In this document: in pieces, positions 1 to 9,390 of the stretch
Position numbering within the stretch: position 1 is the stretch's first letter
How the letters are laid out: every line of letters begins with the position of its first letter
NCBI RefSeq assembly: GCF_002304005.1
Contig: NZ_MRCQ01000004.1
Location: 124,001-188,000, forward strand
Source of the DNA: Flavobacterium sp. ACN6
Lineage (GTDB): Bacteria > Bacteroidota > Bacteroidia > Flavobacteriales > Flavobacteriaceae
DNA: 64,000 nt
Direction of reading: 5' to 3'
Notes under the pieces: generated by a model
What the model was told of the DNA's origin: nothing
Databases searched by the model: none
What the model saw: the letters and a program-made list of their open reading frames with translations, nothing else
Translations under genes and position numbers: made by a program

Positions 1-166
1 TACGATCATAAATGTAACCTCGTTCAGGATAGTCATAAACTTTTTTGATCGCATTATTTTCTGATTTGAGTTTAAAAGAATCGTCAATAATCTGCAGATA
101 AAATATCCTGATCACTAGCAAAGATGCTGCAATAATAATTATAGTGGGCAGCAGAACTTTTCTCAT
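1..166 (-). CDS. mrdA: Penicillin-binding protein 2, N-terminal fragment
   Basis: The first 55 codons are visible; the rest lies beyond the window edge. The fragment has a short basic start, one membrane anchor (about residues 4-22, rich in Ile/Ala/Leu) and the PBP2-type RGYIYDR motif at its end, which in this family opens the periplasmic region before the transpeptidase domain. PBP2 cross-links lateral-wall peptidoglycan with the Mre/Rod complex. Its ATG overlaps the mreD stop codon (ATGA), so the two are translationally coupled. The identification rests on the RGxIYDR motif, the anchor and the mre context. Confidence 0.85.
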   Translation of the reverse strand, partial: MRKVLLPTIIIIAASLLVIRIFYLQIIDDSFKLKSENNAIKKVYDYPERGYIYDR

Positions 167-669
167 CGTTTATTGGGCTTAATAAGATAAATTATTATTA
201 TCGAGGTGATTATGGTGAAAATAGAGCTAAATAAGGTTCGGAGTAAAATGTCCCAAATAAATTTGAATTGGAAAGCCTCCAAAATAAATAGTACAATGTG
301 GTGCATTAAAACCGAAACCAAAATAAATGAGAATCGCTCTGGCGTTAAAGATTCATTAAGTTTTATCGTTTGGTATTCGTAACTGAGTCCAAAAGAAAAC
401 TTGAAAATATAAGGCCTGTAATATGCCAGAATTACACATGCAGTTGCGTGTATTCCGCCGGAATTACAAAACATATCCATGGTTAAGCCAAGTAAAAAGC
501 TGGAAATAATTAAACCTGCTTTATTACTGTTTACTGGATATAAAATTATATACAAAATGTACGGAAAAGGACTTATGTATCCCAAGAAATTCATATTGTT
601 GAAAATAACAATCTGAATTGCCAGCAGCATAATAAATCTGAAAATATTTACCAACAAAGCGCTATTCAT
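163..669 (-). CDS. mreD: Rod shape-determining protein MreD
   Basis: 168 residues, almost wholly hydrophobic, with about five predicted membrane segments, the usual size and character of MreD. MreD is an inner-membrane partner of MreC and MreB in the elongation complex that guides lateral-wall synthesis. It lies between mreC (8-base overlap) and mrdA (4-base overlap), the standard order mreB-mreC-mreD-mrdA. Sequence conservation in MreD is low, so the call leans partly on this order. Confidence 0.9.
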   Translation of the reverse strand: MNSALLVNIFRFIMLLAIQIVIFNNMNFLGYISPFPYILYIILYPVNSNKAGLIISSFLLGLTMDMFCNSGGIHATACVILAYYRPYIFKFSFGLSYEYQTIKLNESLTPERFSFILVSVLMHHIVLFILEAFQFKFIWDILLRTLFSSIFTIITSIIIIYLIKPNKR

Positions 670-1492
670 TTTTTTCTTTGCTTTTGTTTTCTAAATTAAT
701 AAGTTCTTCTCTGTCCTTACTTTTGATCACATACACGTGTCCAAGGTTTGTCATGTCGTTAAATAACTTAACTTTTATGACATAAAAACTGGTATTTTCT
801 TTCTGGTATACAATATCAACTGTTCCGATATTTATTCCCTCTGGGAAAATTACAGATTGGCCTCCTGTTACAATAGTATCACCTTTTCTAATAGACGCTA
901 ATCTAGGAACATCTTCTAACTGAACAAATCCAGTGCTTTTTCCATCCCAAGTTAACGAACCAAAGTGATTTGATTTTTTGATCTTAGCATTAATGTGTGA
1001 TTTCATATTCAAAATACTAACCACAGTTGAATAATTTGGCGAAGTATTGTCTACAACTCCAATAATTCCTAAGCTGTTAATAACACCCATATCTTGTTTA
1101 ATTCCTTCTTTGCTTCCAGAATTTAAAGTGATATAGTTTTCGTGTGTATTGTATGAGTTGTGAATTACTTTTGATACAATTATATCAGCAGGTTTTACCC
1201 CTTTGATACTGTCTGGCAAAGCTGGTTTGGTAGTGTCTTCTTTGTTAAATAAAAGACTTTTTAATCTTGCGTTTTCAAGTACAAGTTCATCATTTTCAGC
1301 TCTTAGACTCAAATATTCATTTACACGATTAATTCTTTCATAAACACCGCCGCTTAAAAAATTGGCAGAACTTATTACTCTGCTTCTGTGAAAGGAATGA
1401 GATTGAATTGTGAGTCCTAATGAAATACCTAAAAGCAGCAAAAACAGTAGTCTATTACTGTTTCTTATAATAAAATTAAAAATTTGCTGCAT
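662..1492 (-). CDS. mreC: Rod shape-determining protein MreC
   Basis: 276 residues: one N-terminal membrane segment (about 11-29), a coiled-coil-like stretch (about 52-82, ERINRVNEYLSLRAENDEL), then the beta-rich periplasmic MreC domain (about 105-260) with family-typical NSGSKEGIKQDMGV and VVTGG-like turns (TIVTGGQSVIFPEG). MreC forms periplasmic filaments that bind PBP2 and link it to MreB. It starts 111 bases after mreB and overlaps mreD, so it belongs to the same operon. A charged Lys/Glu-rich tail ends the protein. Confidence 0.95.
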   Translation of the reverse strand: MQQIFNFIIRNSNRLLFLLLLGISLGLTIQSHSFHRSRVISSANFLSGGVYERINRVNEYLSLRAENDELVLENARLKSLLFNKEDTTKPALPDSIKGVKPADIIVSKVIHNSYNTHENYITLNSGSKEGIKQDMGVINSLGIIGVVDNTSPNYSTVVSILNMKSHINAKIKKSNHFGSLTWDGKSTGFVQLEDVPRLASIRKGDTIVTGGQSVIFPEGINIGTVDIVYQKENTSFYVIKVKLFNDMTNLGHVYVIKSKDREELINLENKSKEKNE

Positions 1493-1603
1493 TTCTTGTT
1501 TGGTTATTTTGTTTCAGGATATGCTTTATGGTTTCAGTTTTTATAAGGATCAAATATTAAAAATCTGATCCTTATAAAAGTAAATTGATTGTTATTTTGA
1601 ATC

Positions 1604-2632
1604 TTATTTGATTAAGATGCTTTTAAATTTTGCAATATTTTTAAGGGCCATTCCTGTACCGCGAACAACAGCTCTTAATGGATCTTCTGCAATGTAAACA
1701 GGTAAATCTGTTTTTTGAGAAATACGTTTGTCAAGACCTCTCAACATAGATCCACCACCTGCTAAATAGATACCAGTATTGTAAATATCGGCAGCTAACT
1801 CTGGTGGAGTCTGAGATAATGTTTCCATTACCGCATCTTCAATACGTTGAATAGATTTATCTAAAGCTTTTGCAATTTCACGGTAAGAAACATCTACTTG
1901 TTTTGGTTTCCCTGTAAGTAAATCTCTTCCTTGAACAGACATATCTTCTGGCGGTCCATCTAAATCTTCGATGGCAGCCCCAATTTGAATTTTTATTTTT
2001 TCAGCAGTACTTTCTCCAACAAAAAGGTTGTGTTGCGTACGCATGTAATAAACAATATCATTCGTGAAAACGTCACCTGCAATTTTTACAGATTTATCAC
2101 ATACAATACCACCTAAAGCGATTACAGCGATTTCTGTTGTACCACCCCCGATATCAACAATCATGTTTCCTTTTGGCTGCATGATGTCAATTCCAATACC
2201 AATTGCAGCGGCCATTGGTTCGTGAATTAAGTAAACTTCTTTTCCGTTTACTCTTTCACAAGATTCTTTTACCGCACGCATTTCAACCTCAGTAATTCCA
2301 GAAGGAATACAAACCACCATTCTTAGTGCTGGAGTAAACATTCTCTTTTTTAACGCAGGAATACTTTTAATGAACATATTGATCATTTTTTCTGACGCGT
2401 CAAAATCTGCAATTACACCATCTTTTAAAGGCCTTATGGTCTTGATGTTTTCATGCGTTTTACCTTGCATCATGTTGGCTTCTTTACCAACAGCGATGAT
2501 TTTGCCTGATACTCTATCACGGGCAACGATAGAGGGGCTGTCAATAACAACTTTGTCATTATGAATGATTAAAGTGTTTGCGGTACCAAGGTCTATCGCA
2601 ATATCCTCGGTCATGAAATCAAAAAATCCCAT
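1604..2632 (-). CDS. mreB: Actin-like cell-shape protein MreB
   Basis: 342 residues, full length for MreB. Actin-fold nucleotide-binding motifs are clear: phosphate 1 IDLGTANTL near residue 14, phosphate 2 DIGGGTTEIAVIA near 160, and the adenosine loop TGIYLAGGGSMLRGL near 286. It polymerises under the inner membrane and steers lateral-wall synthesis. First gene of the mre operon; a TAACTTTG element at 2673-2680 on the minus strand resembles a -7 box, so the operon may have its own promoter beyond any read-through from purH. Confidence 0.97.
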   Translation of the reverse strand: MGFFDFMTEDIAIDLGTANTLIIHNDKVVIDSPSIVARDRVSGKIIAVGKEANMMQGKTHENIKTIRPLKDGVIADFDASEKMINMFIKSIPALKKRMFTPALRMVVCIPSGITEVEMRAVKESCERVNGKEVYLIHEPMAAAIGIGIDIMQPKGNMIVDIGGGTTEIAVIALGGIVCDKSVKIAGDVFTNDIVYYMRTQHNLFVGESTAEKIKIQIGAAIEDLDGPPEDMSVQGRDLLTGKPKQVDVSYREIAKALDKSIQRIEDAVMETLSQTPPELAADIYNTGIYLAGGGSMLRGLDKRISQKTDLPVYIAEDPLRAVVRGTGMALKNIAKFKSILIK

Positions 2633-2686
2633 AAGTTTTTTAGGGGTTTAAAATGTTATAAATTATTTTGAACAAAGTTAAACAAA

Positions 2687-4213
2687 TTAATGTTTAAAAT
2701 GACGTGTTCCAGTAAATACCATTGCAAGATTATTTTCGTTGCAATAATTTATGCTTAATTCGTCTTTTATTGAACCTCCTGGCTGAATTACTGCTGTAAT
2801 TCCTGCTTTTTTAGCTAATTCAACACAATCAGGAAACGGGAAAAATGCATCACTTGCCATAGAAGCACCAGTTAAATCAAATCCAAAAGCTTTTGCTTTG
2901 TCAACAGCTTGTATTAATGCGTCAACTCTTGATGTCTGACCTGTTCCAGAAGAAATCAATGTTCCGTTTTTAGCAAATACAATAGTGTTTGATTTTGTAT
3001 TCTTGCAGATTTTAGAAGCAAAGATCAAATCTTCGATCTCTTGAGCAGTAGGTTCTGTAATGGTAACGGTTTTTAAATGCTCTTTATTATCTGTAATATT
3101 ATTTCTGTCTTGAATTAACAAACCATTAAGACAAGTTCTTACTTGGCGAGATGGTAATTCAACTTCATTTTGAACTAATATAATTCTGTTTTTCTTTTCT
3201 TGTAAAACTGTAACTGCCTCATCATCATAAGCTGGAGCAATTACAACTTCGCAAAATAATTTGTTGATTTCCTGAGCTGTGGCTAAATCAATTTTTGTGT
3301 TAGAAATTAACACGCCGCCAAATGCAGAAGTAGGATCACAAGCCAAAGCAGCTAAATAAGCTTCGCTGATAGTTTTTCTTGAAGCTAAACCACAAGCATT
3401 GTTATGTTTTAAAATCGCGAACGTTGGTCCGTCAGTTTTAAATTCTGCAATTAAATTTACCGCAGCATCAACATCAAGTAAATTGTTGTATGATAATTCT
3501 TTTCCGTGAATTTTGTTGAACATTGCATCAAAATCTCCAAAGAAAAATCCTTTTTGGTGTGGGTTTTCACCATATCTTAAAACTTGGCCATTTGCAATGC
3601 TTTCTTTGTAAATAGTCTCGTCTGTATTGAAATAATTAAAAATCGCTCCATCGTAGTGAGAAGAAACGTGGAATGCTTTAGTAGCCAATAATCTTCTGTT
3701 TTCAAGAGTCGTTGCTCCATCTTGCTCTGTAATTAAATCTAAAAGCAGGCTGTATTCGTTAACCGAAGCAACAATTACAGTGTCTTTGAAATTTTTTGCA
3801 CCAGCACGGATCAATGAAATACCGCCAATATCAATTTTTTCAATAATATCTTGTTCGCTTGCTCCAGAAGCAACTGTTTTTTCAAAAGGATACAAGTCAA
3901 CGATAACTAAATCGATTTGAGGAATATCAAATTCCTTCATCTGCTGTACATCACTTTCGTTATCTTGACGATTCAAGATACCGCCGAAAATTTTTGGATG
4001 CAAAGTTTTAACTCTTCCTCCAAGAATTTCAGGAAATGAAGTAATGTCTTCAACAGGAACTACAGGAATTCCAAGGTTTTTAATGAAATCTTCAGTTCCT
4101 CCAGTAGAATAAAGTGTAACATTTTGTTCGTGTAATTTTCTAACGATTGGTTCTAATCCATCTTTAGAAAAAACAGAAATTAATGCCGATTGTATTTTTT
4201 TAGTTGTGCTCAT
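2687..4213 (-). CDS. purH: Bifunctional AICAR formyltransferase / IMP cyclohydrolase
   Basis: Catalyses the last two steps of de novo IMP synthesis. The N-terminal third is the MGS-like IMP cyclohydrolase (SALISVFSKDGLEPIV, YSTGGTEDF, GGRVKTLHPKIFGGIL); the remainder is the formyltransferase with the LKHNNACG active-site block and a C-terminal PFPDCVELAKKAGI/QPGGSIKDE motif. I start at the ATG giving MSTTKKIQSALIS (508 residues) rather than nine codons upstream, since the extra residues are not family-like. It lies upstream of mreB on the same strand with 54 bases between them. Confidence 0.96.
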   Translation of the reverse strand: MSTTKKIQSALISVFSKDGLEPIVRKLHEQNVTLYSTGGTEDFIKNLGIPVVPVEDITSFPEILGGRVKTLHPKIFGGILNRQDNESDVQQMKEFDIPQIDLVIVDLYPFEKTVASGASEQDIIEKIDIGGISLIRAGAKNFKDTVIVASVNEYSLLLDLITEQDGATTLENRRLLATKAFHVSSHYDGAIFNYFNTDETIYKESIANGQVLRYGENPHQKGFFFGDFDAMFNKIHGKELSYNNLLDVDAAVNLIAEFKTDGPTFAILKHNNACGLASRKTISEAYLAALACDPTSAFGGVLISNTKIDLATAQEINKLFCEVVIAPAYDDEAVTVLQEKKNRIILVQNEVELPSRQVRTCLNGLLIQDRNNITDNKEHLKTVTITEPTAQEIEDLIFASKICKNTKSNTIVFAKNGTLISSGTGQTSRVDALIQAVDKAKAFGFDLTGASMASDAFFPFPDCVELAKKAGITAVIQPGGSIKDELSINYCNENNLAMVFTGTRHFKH

Positions 4214-4237
4214 TGTGTAGTTATAATTTTGAGACTG

Positions 4238-4245
4238 CAAAAGTA
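4238..4245 (-). promoter_or_regulatory. Candidate -7 element for purH
   Basis: Read on the minus strand this is TACTTTTG, a perfect match to the Bacteroidota TAnnTTTG -7 box, 25 bases before the purH ATG. No convincing TTTG box is seen at the expected upstream distance. Confidence 0.5.
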
Positions 4246-4377
4246 GTTTTTTTATACATTATTTTAAAAAAAATAGTGTAACAAAATGCTAAAAAAATCT
4301 ACTGATGAGTAAGTTAACTTTTATTAGGTTTTTGATTTTAAATTATTGAATTTTACTTTATTGAAAAATACATAAAT

Positions 4378-5625
4378 ATGCTTGTTTATTTAAGATTATT
4401 AAAAGAAAGTCTGAGCTTTGCCATCAATGCTTTGCGAAATAATAAATTGCGTACTTTATTGTCGCTTTTAGGTGTTACAATAGGTATTTTTTCAATCATC
4501 GCTGTTTTGGCTGCAGTTGATTCTTTAGATAAAAAAATCTCTAAAGATTTGAGCAGTTTAGATAAAAATACGATTTATTTAATGAAATTTAACTTTGGGC
4601 CTTCAGAAATTCCACAATGGAAAAGAGAACAGTTTCCAAATGTAAAGTATGATGAATATATTGCTCTGAAAAATTCAATGAATGATACGGATCAAGTAGC
4701 CTATCAGCTTTTCGTAAATAGAGAAAGTTTAAAATACGATTCTAAAACAGTCAGCGATGTAAATATTGTTCCTTCGTCAAGCGAAATGGTCGATATTGAC
4801 GGATTAACTTTTGATAAAGGAAGATTTTATAACGAATCAGAATCCAATTCAGGTACGGCAGTTATTGTTCTTGGATATGATATTGCTGACGGACTTTTTG
4901 GTTCAAGTGACCCAATTGGAAAAAATATTCGTTTGTACGGACAGCGATTTACCGTTATTGGCGTAATGGCAAAACAAGGAGCTGGTTTTTTTGGAGACAG
5001 CAATGATACGTCGGTTTATCTTCCGGCTAATTTTTTACGCAGAATGTACGGCGACAGCGATGCTATGACTCCAGTAATTGTTCTTAAGCCAGTTAAAGGT
5101 GTCGACATGGAAGCTTACAAAGCCCAAATAGCTCAAAAATTGCGCTCGATTCGAGGAATGAAAGCAGGAGAGATGGATAATTTCTTTATTAATGTGCTTT
5201 CTGGATTTACCGATTTTATTGATGGAATTTTGGGACAGATGAATGTTGTAGGATGGATAATAAGCGGATTTTCTCTTCTTGTTGGCGGTTTCGGAATTGC
5301 TAATATTATGTTCGTTTCGGTTAAAGAAAGAACAAATCTTATCGGAATTCAAAAGTCGTTAGGAGCGAAAAATAAATTTATCTTATTCCAATTTTTGTTC
5401 GAAGCTGTAATTTTATCTGTAATCGGTGGAATTATTGGTCTTCTTATGGTTTGGGGAATTGCTGTTGCTTTAACCAAACTGCTTGATTTCGAATTTGTTT
5501 TAAGTTTAGGAAATATTCTTTTAGGAACTGGTTTAGCCGCTTTTATTGGTTTAGTTTCTGGAATATTACCTGCTATTTCTGCTTCAAATCTAGATCCTGT
5601 TGAAGCTATTCGAACGGGAATGTAA
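4378..5625 (+). CDS. MacB/FtsX-type ABC transporter permease
   Basis: 415 residues with the MacB/LolC layout: N-terminal membrane segment (about 20-45, NALRNNKLRTLLSLLGVTIGIFSII), a long periplasmic MacB-core domain (about 50-285), then three membrane segments forming the FtsX domain with the typical GIANIMFVSVKERTNLIGIQKSLGA block near 303 and a PVEAIRTGM end. Such permeases work with a separate ATPase in lipoprotein release, export or mechanotransmission; no ATPase gene is adjacent, so the substrate is unknown. Divergent from purH and followed after 85 bases by the JmjC-like gene. Confidence 0.88.
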   Translation: MLVYLRLLKESLSFAINALRNNKLRTLLSLLGVTIGIFSIIAVLAAVDSLDKKISKDLSSLDKNTIYLMKFNFGPSEIPQWKREQFPNVKYDEYIALKNSMNDTDQVAYQLFVNRESLKYDSKTVSDVNIVPSSSEMVDIDGLTFDKGRFYNESESNSGTAVIVLGYDIADGLFGSSDPIGKNIRLYGQRFTVIGVMAKQGAGFFGDSNDTSVYLPANFLRRMYGDSDAMTPVIVLKPVKGVDMEAYKAQIAQKLRSIRGMKAGEMDNFFINVLSGFTDFIDGILGQMNVVGWIISGFSLLVGGFGIANIMFVSVKERTNLIGIQKSLGAKNKFILFQFLFEAVILSVIGGIIGLLMVWGIAVALTKLLDFEFVLSLGNILLGTGLAAFIGLVSGILPAISASNLDPVEAIRTGM

Positions 5626-5710
5626 ATATTTGTTTTGTGTTGTATAACTATAAATTTTGAGGAATATAAATTGTTAGGTATTGGTGTGTAGATAATTTAA
5701 ATCAATAAGA

Positions 5711-6598
5711 ATGAGCTTTATCCTAAAAAATGTCGATACAGTTGAGTCTATTTCTAGAGAGGATTTTAAAAAGAACTATTTAGATAAAAGAAAGCCACTA
5801 ATTATAAAAGGATTGACAAAAGACTGGCCTGCACGAGAAAAGTGGTCTACAGATTATTTTAAAGAAATTGCAGGAGATATTGAGGTAAAGCTGGTTGATA
5901 ATTCTAAAGCAGATCCCAAAAAAGTAATTAATGCCTCTATCTCCAATATGAAATTTGGGGATTATCTTGATTTAATAAAAAGAGAGCCAACGCAGCTGCG
6001 TATTTTTTTCTTCAATCTTTTCAAGCACAGACCTGAATTAATCAATGATGTAAAAATTCCCAAAGAATTAATGGGCGGTTTTATAGAAAGTATGCCTGCC
6101 ATGTTTTTTGGAGGTTCGCAAGCTTTTACTTTTTTACATTACGATATCGATCTGCCACATCTTTTCCACACGCATTTTGGAGGAAGAAAACATATTATAT
6201 TATTTGATAATAAATGGAAAAAAAGACTTTACTGTATTCCAAATACTACTTACGCTTTAGAAGATTATGATGTTGCGAATCCAGATTTTGAAAAATTCCC
6301 TGCTCTAAAAGGTGTTGAAGGTTACGAGGTTTTTCTGGAACACGGTGATACTTTATTCATGCCGACCGGAATGTGGCACTGGATGCGCTACATTGATGGT
6401 TCTTTCTCTTTGAGTCTTCGTGCATGGGATCAATCTATAACTCGAAAAATGGCTAGTGTTTGGAGTTTGTTTATGCATGGCGCAGTTGACAGCGCTGTGA
6501 AAATAGTTTTTAGAGAACGATATGCAATTTGGAGAGAGAAGTTAGCTTTTAAAATTGCGGATAAAGAATTGAGAAAGGATTTGAAAAAAGCGAGGTAA
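5711..6598 (+). CDS. Cupin-like (JmjC/cupin_8) protein
   Basis: 295 residues of the cupin_8/JmjC family, Fe(II)/2-oxoglutarate oxygenases or relatives. The N-terminus has the family phrase KRKPLIIKGLTKDWPA. The probable metal ligands are visible: LHYDID (HxD, about residue 141) and the later His in GMWHWMRY (about 222), which sits inside FMPTGMWHWMRYIDGSFSLSLR. The substrate (protein side chain, RNA or small molecule) cannot be deduced. It is convergent with the next gene, with a one-base gap. Confidence 0.8.
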   Translation: MSFILKNVDTVESISREDFKKNYLDKRKPLIIKGLTKDWPAREKWSTDYFKEIAGDIEVKLVDNSKADPKKVINASISNMKFGDYLDLIKREPTQLRIFFFNLFKHRPELINDVKIPKELMGGFIESMPAMFFGGSQAFTFLHYDIDLPHLFHTHFGGRKHIILFDNKWKKRLYCIPNTTYALEDYDVANPDFEKFPALKGVEGYEVFLEHGDTLFMPTGMWHWMRYIDGSFSLSLRAWDQSITRKMASVWSLFMHGAVDSAVKIVFRERYAIWREKLAFKIADKELRKDLKKAR

Positions 6599-6599
6599 T

Positions 6600-7220
6600 T
6601 TATTTTATTGTCTTTTCTAGTTTTGGTTTTATGAAAGGAAATGTAATTCTGTCTTTATCCCATTTAATGTTTTCTGACTTATAAATTTCATTACGTTTCA
6701 TATACTTCAAAACAGTGTCCTCTTCTTGAGTTGTTTTTCTTATTAAAAAACTAATGTTTTTTTTATTCAAATAATCAAAAAGCAAGTTGTTTTTAATAGT
6801 GTCATTTTGAGAAGCAATGATTAAAATTTTTTTATGTTCTTCTTTTGTTGGAATATTTTTTGAAAGAAAATTAATGATTATTGCTTGTGGGACTTTCATT
6901 ATATTGTTTGGTTTTAAAGCTATAAAATGCGGCACAGTATCACTTGCGGGTATTGTTCCACATCCGTATCTCATAAATTCTTTTTGATAATAATAGTAAT
7001 CTCCTTTATTATCAATAATAAGCTGGTTTCCTGAATAGAAACCTCTCGGAGGTGGCGGACTTTTTGGATTTCTTTTTTGTAATGAGTCATAATAATTTTG
7101 AAGTTTTCTGTCTTCATAAGAAATGATGTAATCTTTATGTTTTACAGTCGTATTTTCTTCTTTTTTACTGCAATTCAGAAAAATAAAACAAATCATAAAA
7201 CCAATAAAAATTCTCGCCAT
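6600..7220 (-). CDS. Small lipoprotein of unknown function
   Basis: 206 residues. The N-terminus is a lipoprotein signal: hydrophobic MARIFIGFMICFIFL followed by NC at residue 17, so the mature protein would be lipid-anchored at Cys17 and probably exported to the envelope. The body is Lys-rich with a Pro run (SPPPPRGFYSG) near residue 55. No catalytic motif was recognised. Composition matches its neighbours. Convergent with the JmjC-like gene. Confidence 0.65.
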   Translation of the reverse strand: MARIFIGFMICFIFLNCSKKEENTTVKHKDYIISYEDRKLQNYYDSLQKRNPKSPPPPRGFYSGNQLIIDNKGDYYYYQKEFMRYGCGTIPASDTVPHFIALKPNNIMKVPQAIIINFLSKNIPTKEEHKKILIIASQNDTIKNNLLFDYLNKKNISFLIRKTTQEEDTVLKYMKRNEIYKSENIKWDKDRITFPFIKPKLEKTIK

Positions 7221-7248
7221 AGAAATAAGATTTAAAATTAAAGATATA

Positions 7249-7282
7249 AAAAAATCCCATCAGGCGAAGCGAATGGGATTTT
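7249..7282 (-). terminator. Intrinsic terminator downstream of accD
   Basis: Stem AAAATCCCAT/ATGGGATTTT around a GC-containing loop; on the minus strand it is followed by a T run. It lies 22 bases after the accD stop. Confidence 0.8.
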
Positions 7283-7304
7283 ATATGTTTTAGAAGTTTA
7301 AAAA

Positions 7305-8159
7305 CTATCTAATATCATTATTTTGAATCAAATCGATATACAAGTTAATCTTATCTTTTAATTCTTTTCTAGGCGTGATAAAGTCTAAGAAACCGTGCTC
7401 TAATAAGAACTCAGCAGTTTGGAAACCTTCTGGTAAATCTTTTCCTGTAGTATCACGAACAACACGCGGACCAGCAAAACCAATCAAAGCGCCTGGCTCA
7501 GAGATATTGATGTCTCCTAACATTGCGTAAGATGCAGTTGTTCCTCCAGTTGTTGGATCTGTACAAAGAGAGATATAAGGTAATTTAGCTTCAGCTAACT
7601 GCGCTAATTTTACAGAAGTTTTTGCTAATTGCATTAAAGAATAAGCAGCTTCCATCATACGAGCTCCACCAGATTTAGAAATCATTACAAAAGGAAGTTT
7701 GTTTTTGATCGCGTGATCAATTCCTCTTGCGATTTTTTCACCTACAACTGCTCCCATAGATCCACCAATAAAGGCAAAATCCATACAGCATATTACAAGT
7801 TCTCTTCCTTTAGATTTTCCTACTCCAGTACGTACAGCGTCTTTAAGATGAGTTTTTTCCATTACATCTTTCAATCTCTCTGCGTATTTTTTTGTATCCA
7901 CAAAATGCAAAGGATCTTTTGATGTCATGTTTTTATCTAACTCAACAAACTCGTTGTTGTCGAATAAAATTTCAAAATAGGTTGCGCTTCCAATTCGAAC
8001 GTGAAAATCATCTTCAGGACTTACGAATAAGTTTCTCGCTAATTCGTCTGCATCAATAATTTTTCCAGTAGGAGATTTGTACCACAATCCTTTCGGAACG
8101 TCCATCTTGTCTTCTGTCGCGGTCGTAATCCCTTTTTCTTGTCTTTTAAACCAAGCCAT
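7305..8159 (-). CDS. accD: Acetyl-CoA carboxylase carboxyltransferase subunit beta
   Basis: 284 residues, the beta half of the carboxyltransferase making malonyl-CoA for fatty-acid synthesis. The crotonase-like core is well conserved ([18 protein letters not shown] near 125, [15 protein letters not shown] near 164, [16 protein letters not shown] near 200, GFAGPRVV near 228). The N-terminal zinc ribbon is degenerate: in the usual pattern with two CxxC pairs all four cysteines are replaced here (KSPTG and [11 protein letters not shown] stand where CPSC and CPKCGHHFRI are expected). Upstream of it lies fbaA on the same strand. Confidence 0.95.
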   Translation of the reverse strand: MAWFKRQEKGITTATEDKMDVPKGLWYKSPTGKIIDADELARNLFVSPEDDFHVRIGSATYFEILFDNNEFVELDKNMTSKDPLHFVDTKKYAERLKDVMEKTHLKDAVRTGVGKSKGRELVICCMDFAFIGGSMGAVVGEKIARGIDHAIKNKLPFVMISKSGGARMMEAAYSLMQLAKTSVKLAQLAEAKLPYISLCTDPTTGGTTASYAMLGDINISEPGALIGFAGPRVVRDTTGKDLPEGFQTAEFLLEHGFLDFITPRKELKDKINLYIDLIQNNDIR

Positions 8160-8164
8160 TTGTT

Positions 8165-8256
8165 CTAGTTTTCAGTGTTCAGTAAATCAAATTTCAGTGT
8201 TCAGTTTATTGATTTAGTGTTCAGTTTGAAACTGAACACTAAAAACTGAATACTGT
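8165..8256. repeat. Iterated TTCAGTGTTCAG intergenic repeat
   Basis: The spacer between fbaA and accD is built from a repeated unit of the type TTTCAGTGTTCAG (at about 8170, 8193, 8216) and its reverse complement (CTGAACACTAAAAACTGAA, about 8232-8252), so it could also fold into a hairpin. Confidence 0.75.
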
Positions 8257-8262
8257 TTACTT

Positions 8263-9330
8263 TTATAAAGTGTTTACGTTATTCAAGTCAGCAAAAGCTT
8301 GTTCAAGTCTTGCGTTGAATGTTACTTCGCTTTCACGAACCCATCTTCTTGGATCGTAATATTTTTTGTTAGGAACATCAGCACCTTCTGGGTTACCAAT
8401 TTGTGATTTCAAATAGTCAAGATTTTTAACCATATAATCACGGATTCCTTCAGTATATGCAAATTGTAAATCTGTATCAATGTTCATTTTGATAACTCCG
8501 TAGCTAATTCCTTCTCTGATTTCTTCAAGTGTAGAACCTGAACCTCCGTGGAAAACGAAATCTACTGGATTGTGTCCAGTGTTGAATTTGTTTTGTACGA
8601 AATCTTGAGAATTTTTTAAGATTTTTGGAGTTAATTTTACGTTTCCTGGTTTGTAAACACCGTGAACGTTTCCAAAAGCAGCAGCAATTGTAAATTTAGG
8701 ACTTACTTTAGATAATTCTTCGTAAGCATAAGCTACTTCTTCTGGCTGTGTATATAATTTTGAGCTGTCAACATCAGAGTTGTCAACACCATCTTCTTCT
8801 CCACCTGTAATACCAAGCTCGATTTCCAATGTCATACCCATTTTACTCATTCTAGCTAAGTATTCTTTACAGATCTCGATATTTTCTTCGATTGGCTCCT
8901 CAGACAAATCGATCATATGAGAACTGAATAATGGTTTTCCTGTTTCTGCAAAATGTTTTTCAGAAGCATCTAATAAACCATCGATCCAAGGCAATAATTT
9001 TTTTGCACAGTGGTCAGTATGTAAGATTACAGTTGCTCCGTAAGCTTCTGCTAATGCATGAATGTGTTTTGCTCCAGCGATTCCACCAGCGATTGCTGCT
9101 TTTTCACCAGCATTTGATAATCCTTTTCCAGCGTTGAATTGTGCTCCTCCGTTAGAAAATTGAATGATAACCGGCGCATTTAATTTTGCTGCAGTTTCTA
9201 GAACTCCATTAATTGTGCTAGATCCTGTAACGTTTACTGCAGGTAAAGCAAATCCTTTTTCTTTCGCATAGTTAAAGATTTCCTGAACTTGATCTCCTGT
9301 AGCTACTCCGGGTTTGATATTGTGTGCCAT
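8263..9330 (-). CDS. fbaA: Class II fructose-bisphosphate aldolase
   Basis: 355 residues, zinc-dependent aldolase of glycolysis and gluconeogenesis. Typical class II signatures: VILHTDHCAKK near residue 105 (zinc-binding His and catalytic Asp region), SSHMIDLSEEPIEENI, ELGITGGEEDGVDN, AAFGNVHGVYKPGNVKL, and the phosphate-binding FHGGSGSTLEEI with DTDLQFAYTEGIRDY. Length matches the E. coli-type enzyme. On the same strand as accD, separated from it by the iterated repeat. Confidence 0.97.
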   Translation of the reverse strand: MAHNIKPGVATGDQVQEIFNYAKEKGFALPAVNVTGSSTINGVLETAAKLNAPVIIQFSNGGAQFNAGKGLSNAGEKAAIAGGIAGAKHIHALAEAYGATVILHTDHCAKKLLPWIDGLLDASEKHFAETGKPLFSSHMIDLSEEPIEENIEICKEYLARMSKMGMTLEIELGITGGEEDGVDNSDVDSSKLYTQPEEVAYAYEELSKVSPKFTIAAAFGNVHGVYKPGNVKLTPKILKNSQDFVQNKFNTGHNPVDFVFHGGSGSTLEEIREGISYGVIKMNIDTDLQFAYTEGIRDYMVKNLDYLKSQIGNPEGADVPNKKYYDPRRWVRESEVTFNARLEQAFADLNNVNTL

Positions 9331-9368
9331 TGTAATTTTTTTTATAGTTGTTTTTAGTTTTTAGGTTG

Positions 9369-9376
9369 CAAAAATA
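9369..9376 (-). promoter_or_regulatory. Candidate -7 element for fbaA
   Basis: Reads TATTTTTG on the minus strand, a perfect TAnnTTTG match 39 bases before the fbaA ATG. No clear -33 box. Confidence 0.45.
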
Positions 9377-9390
9377 AGAATTAATTAGCA

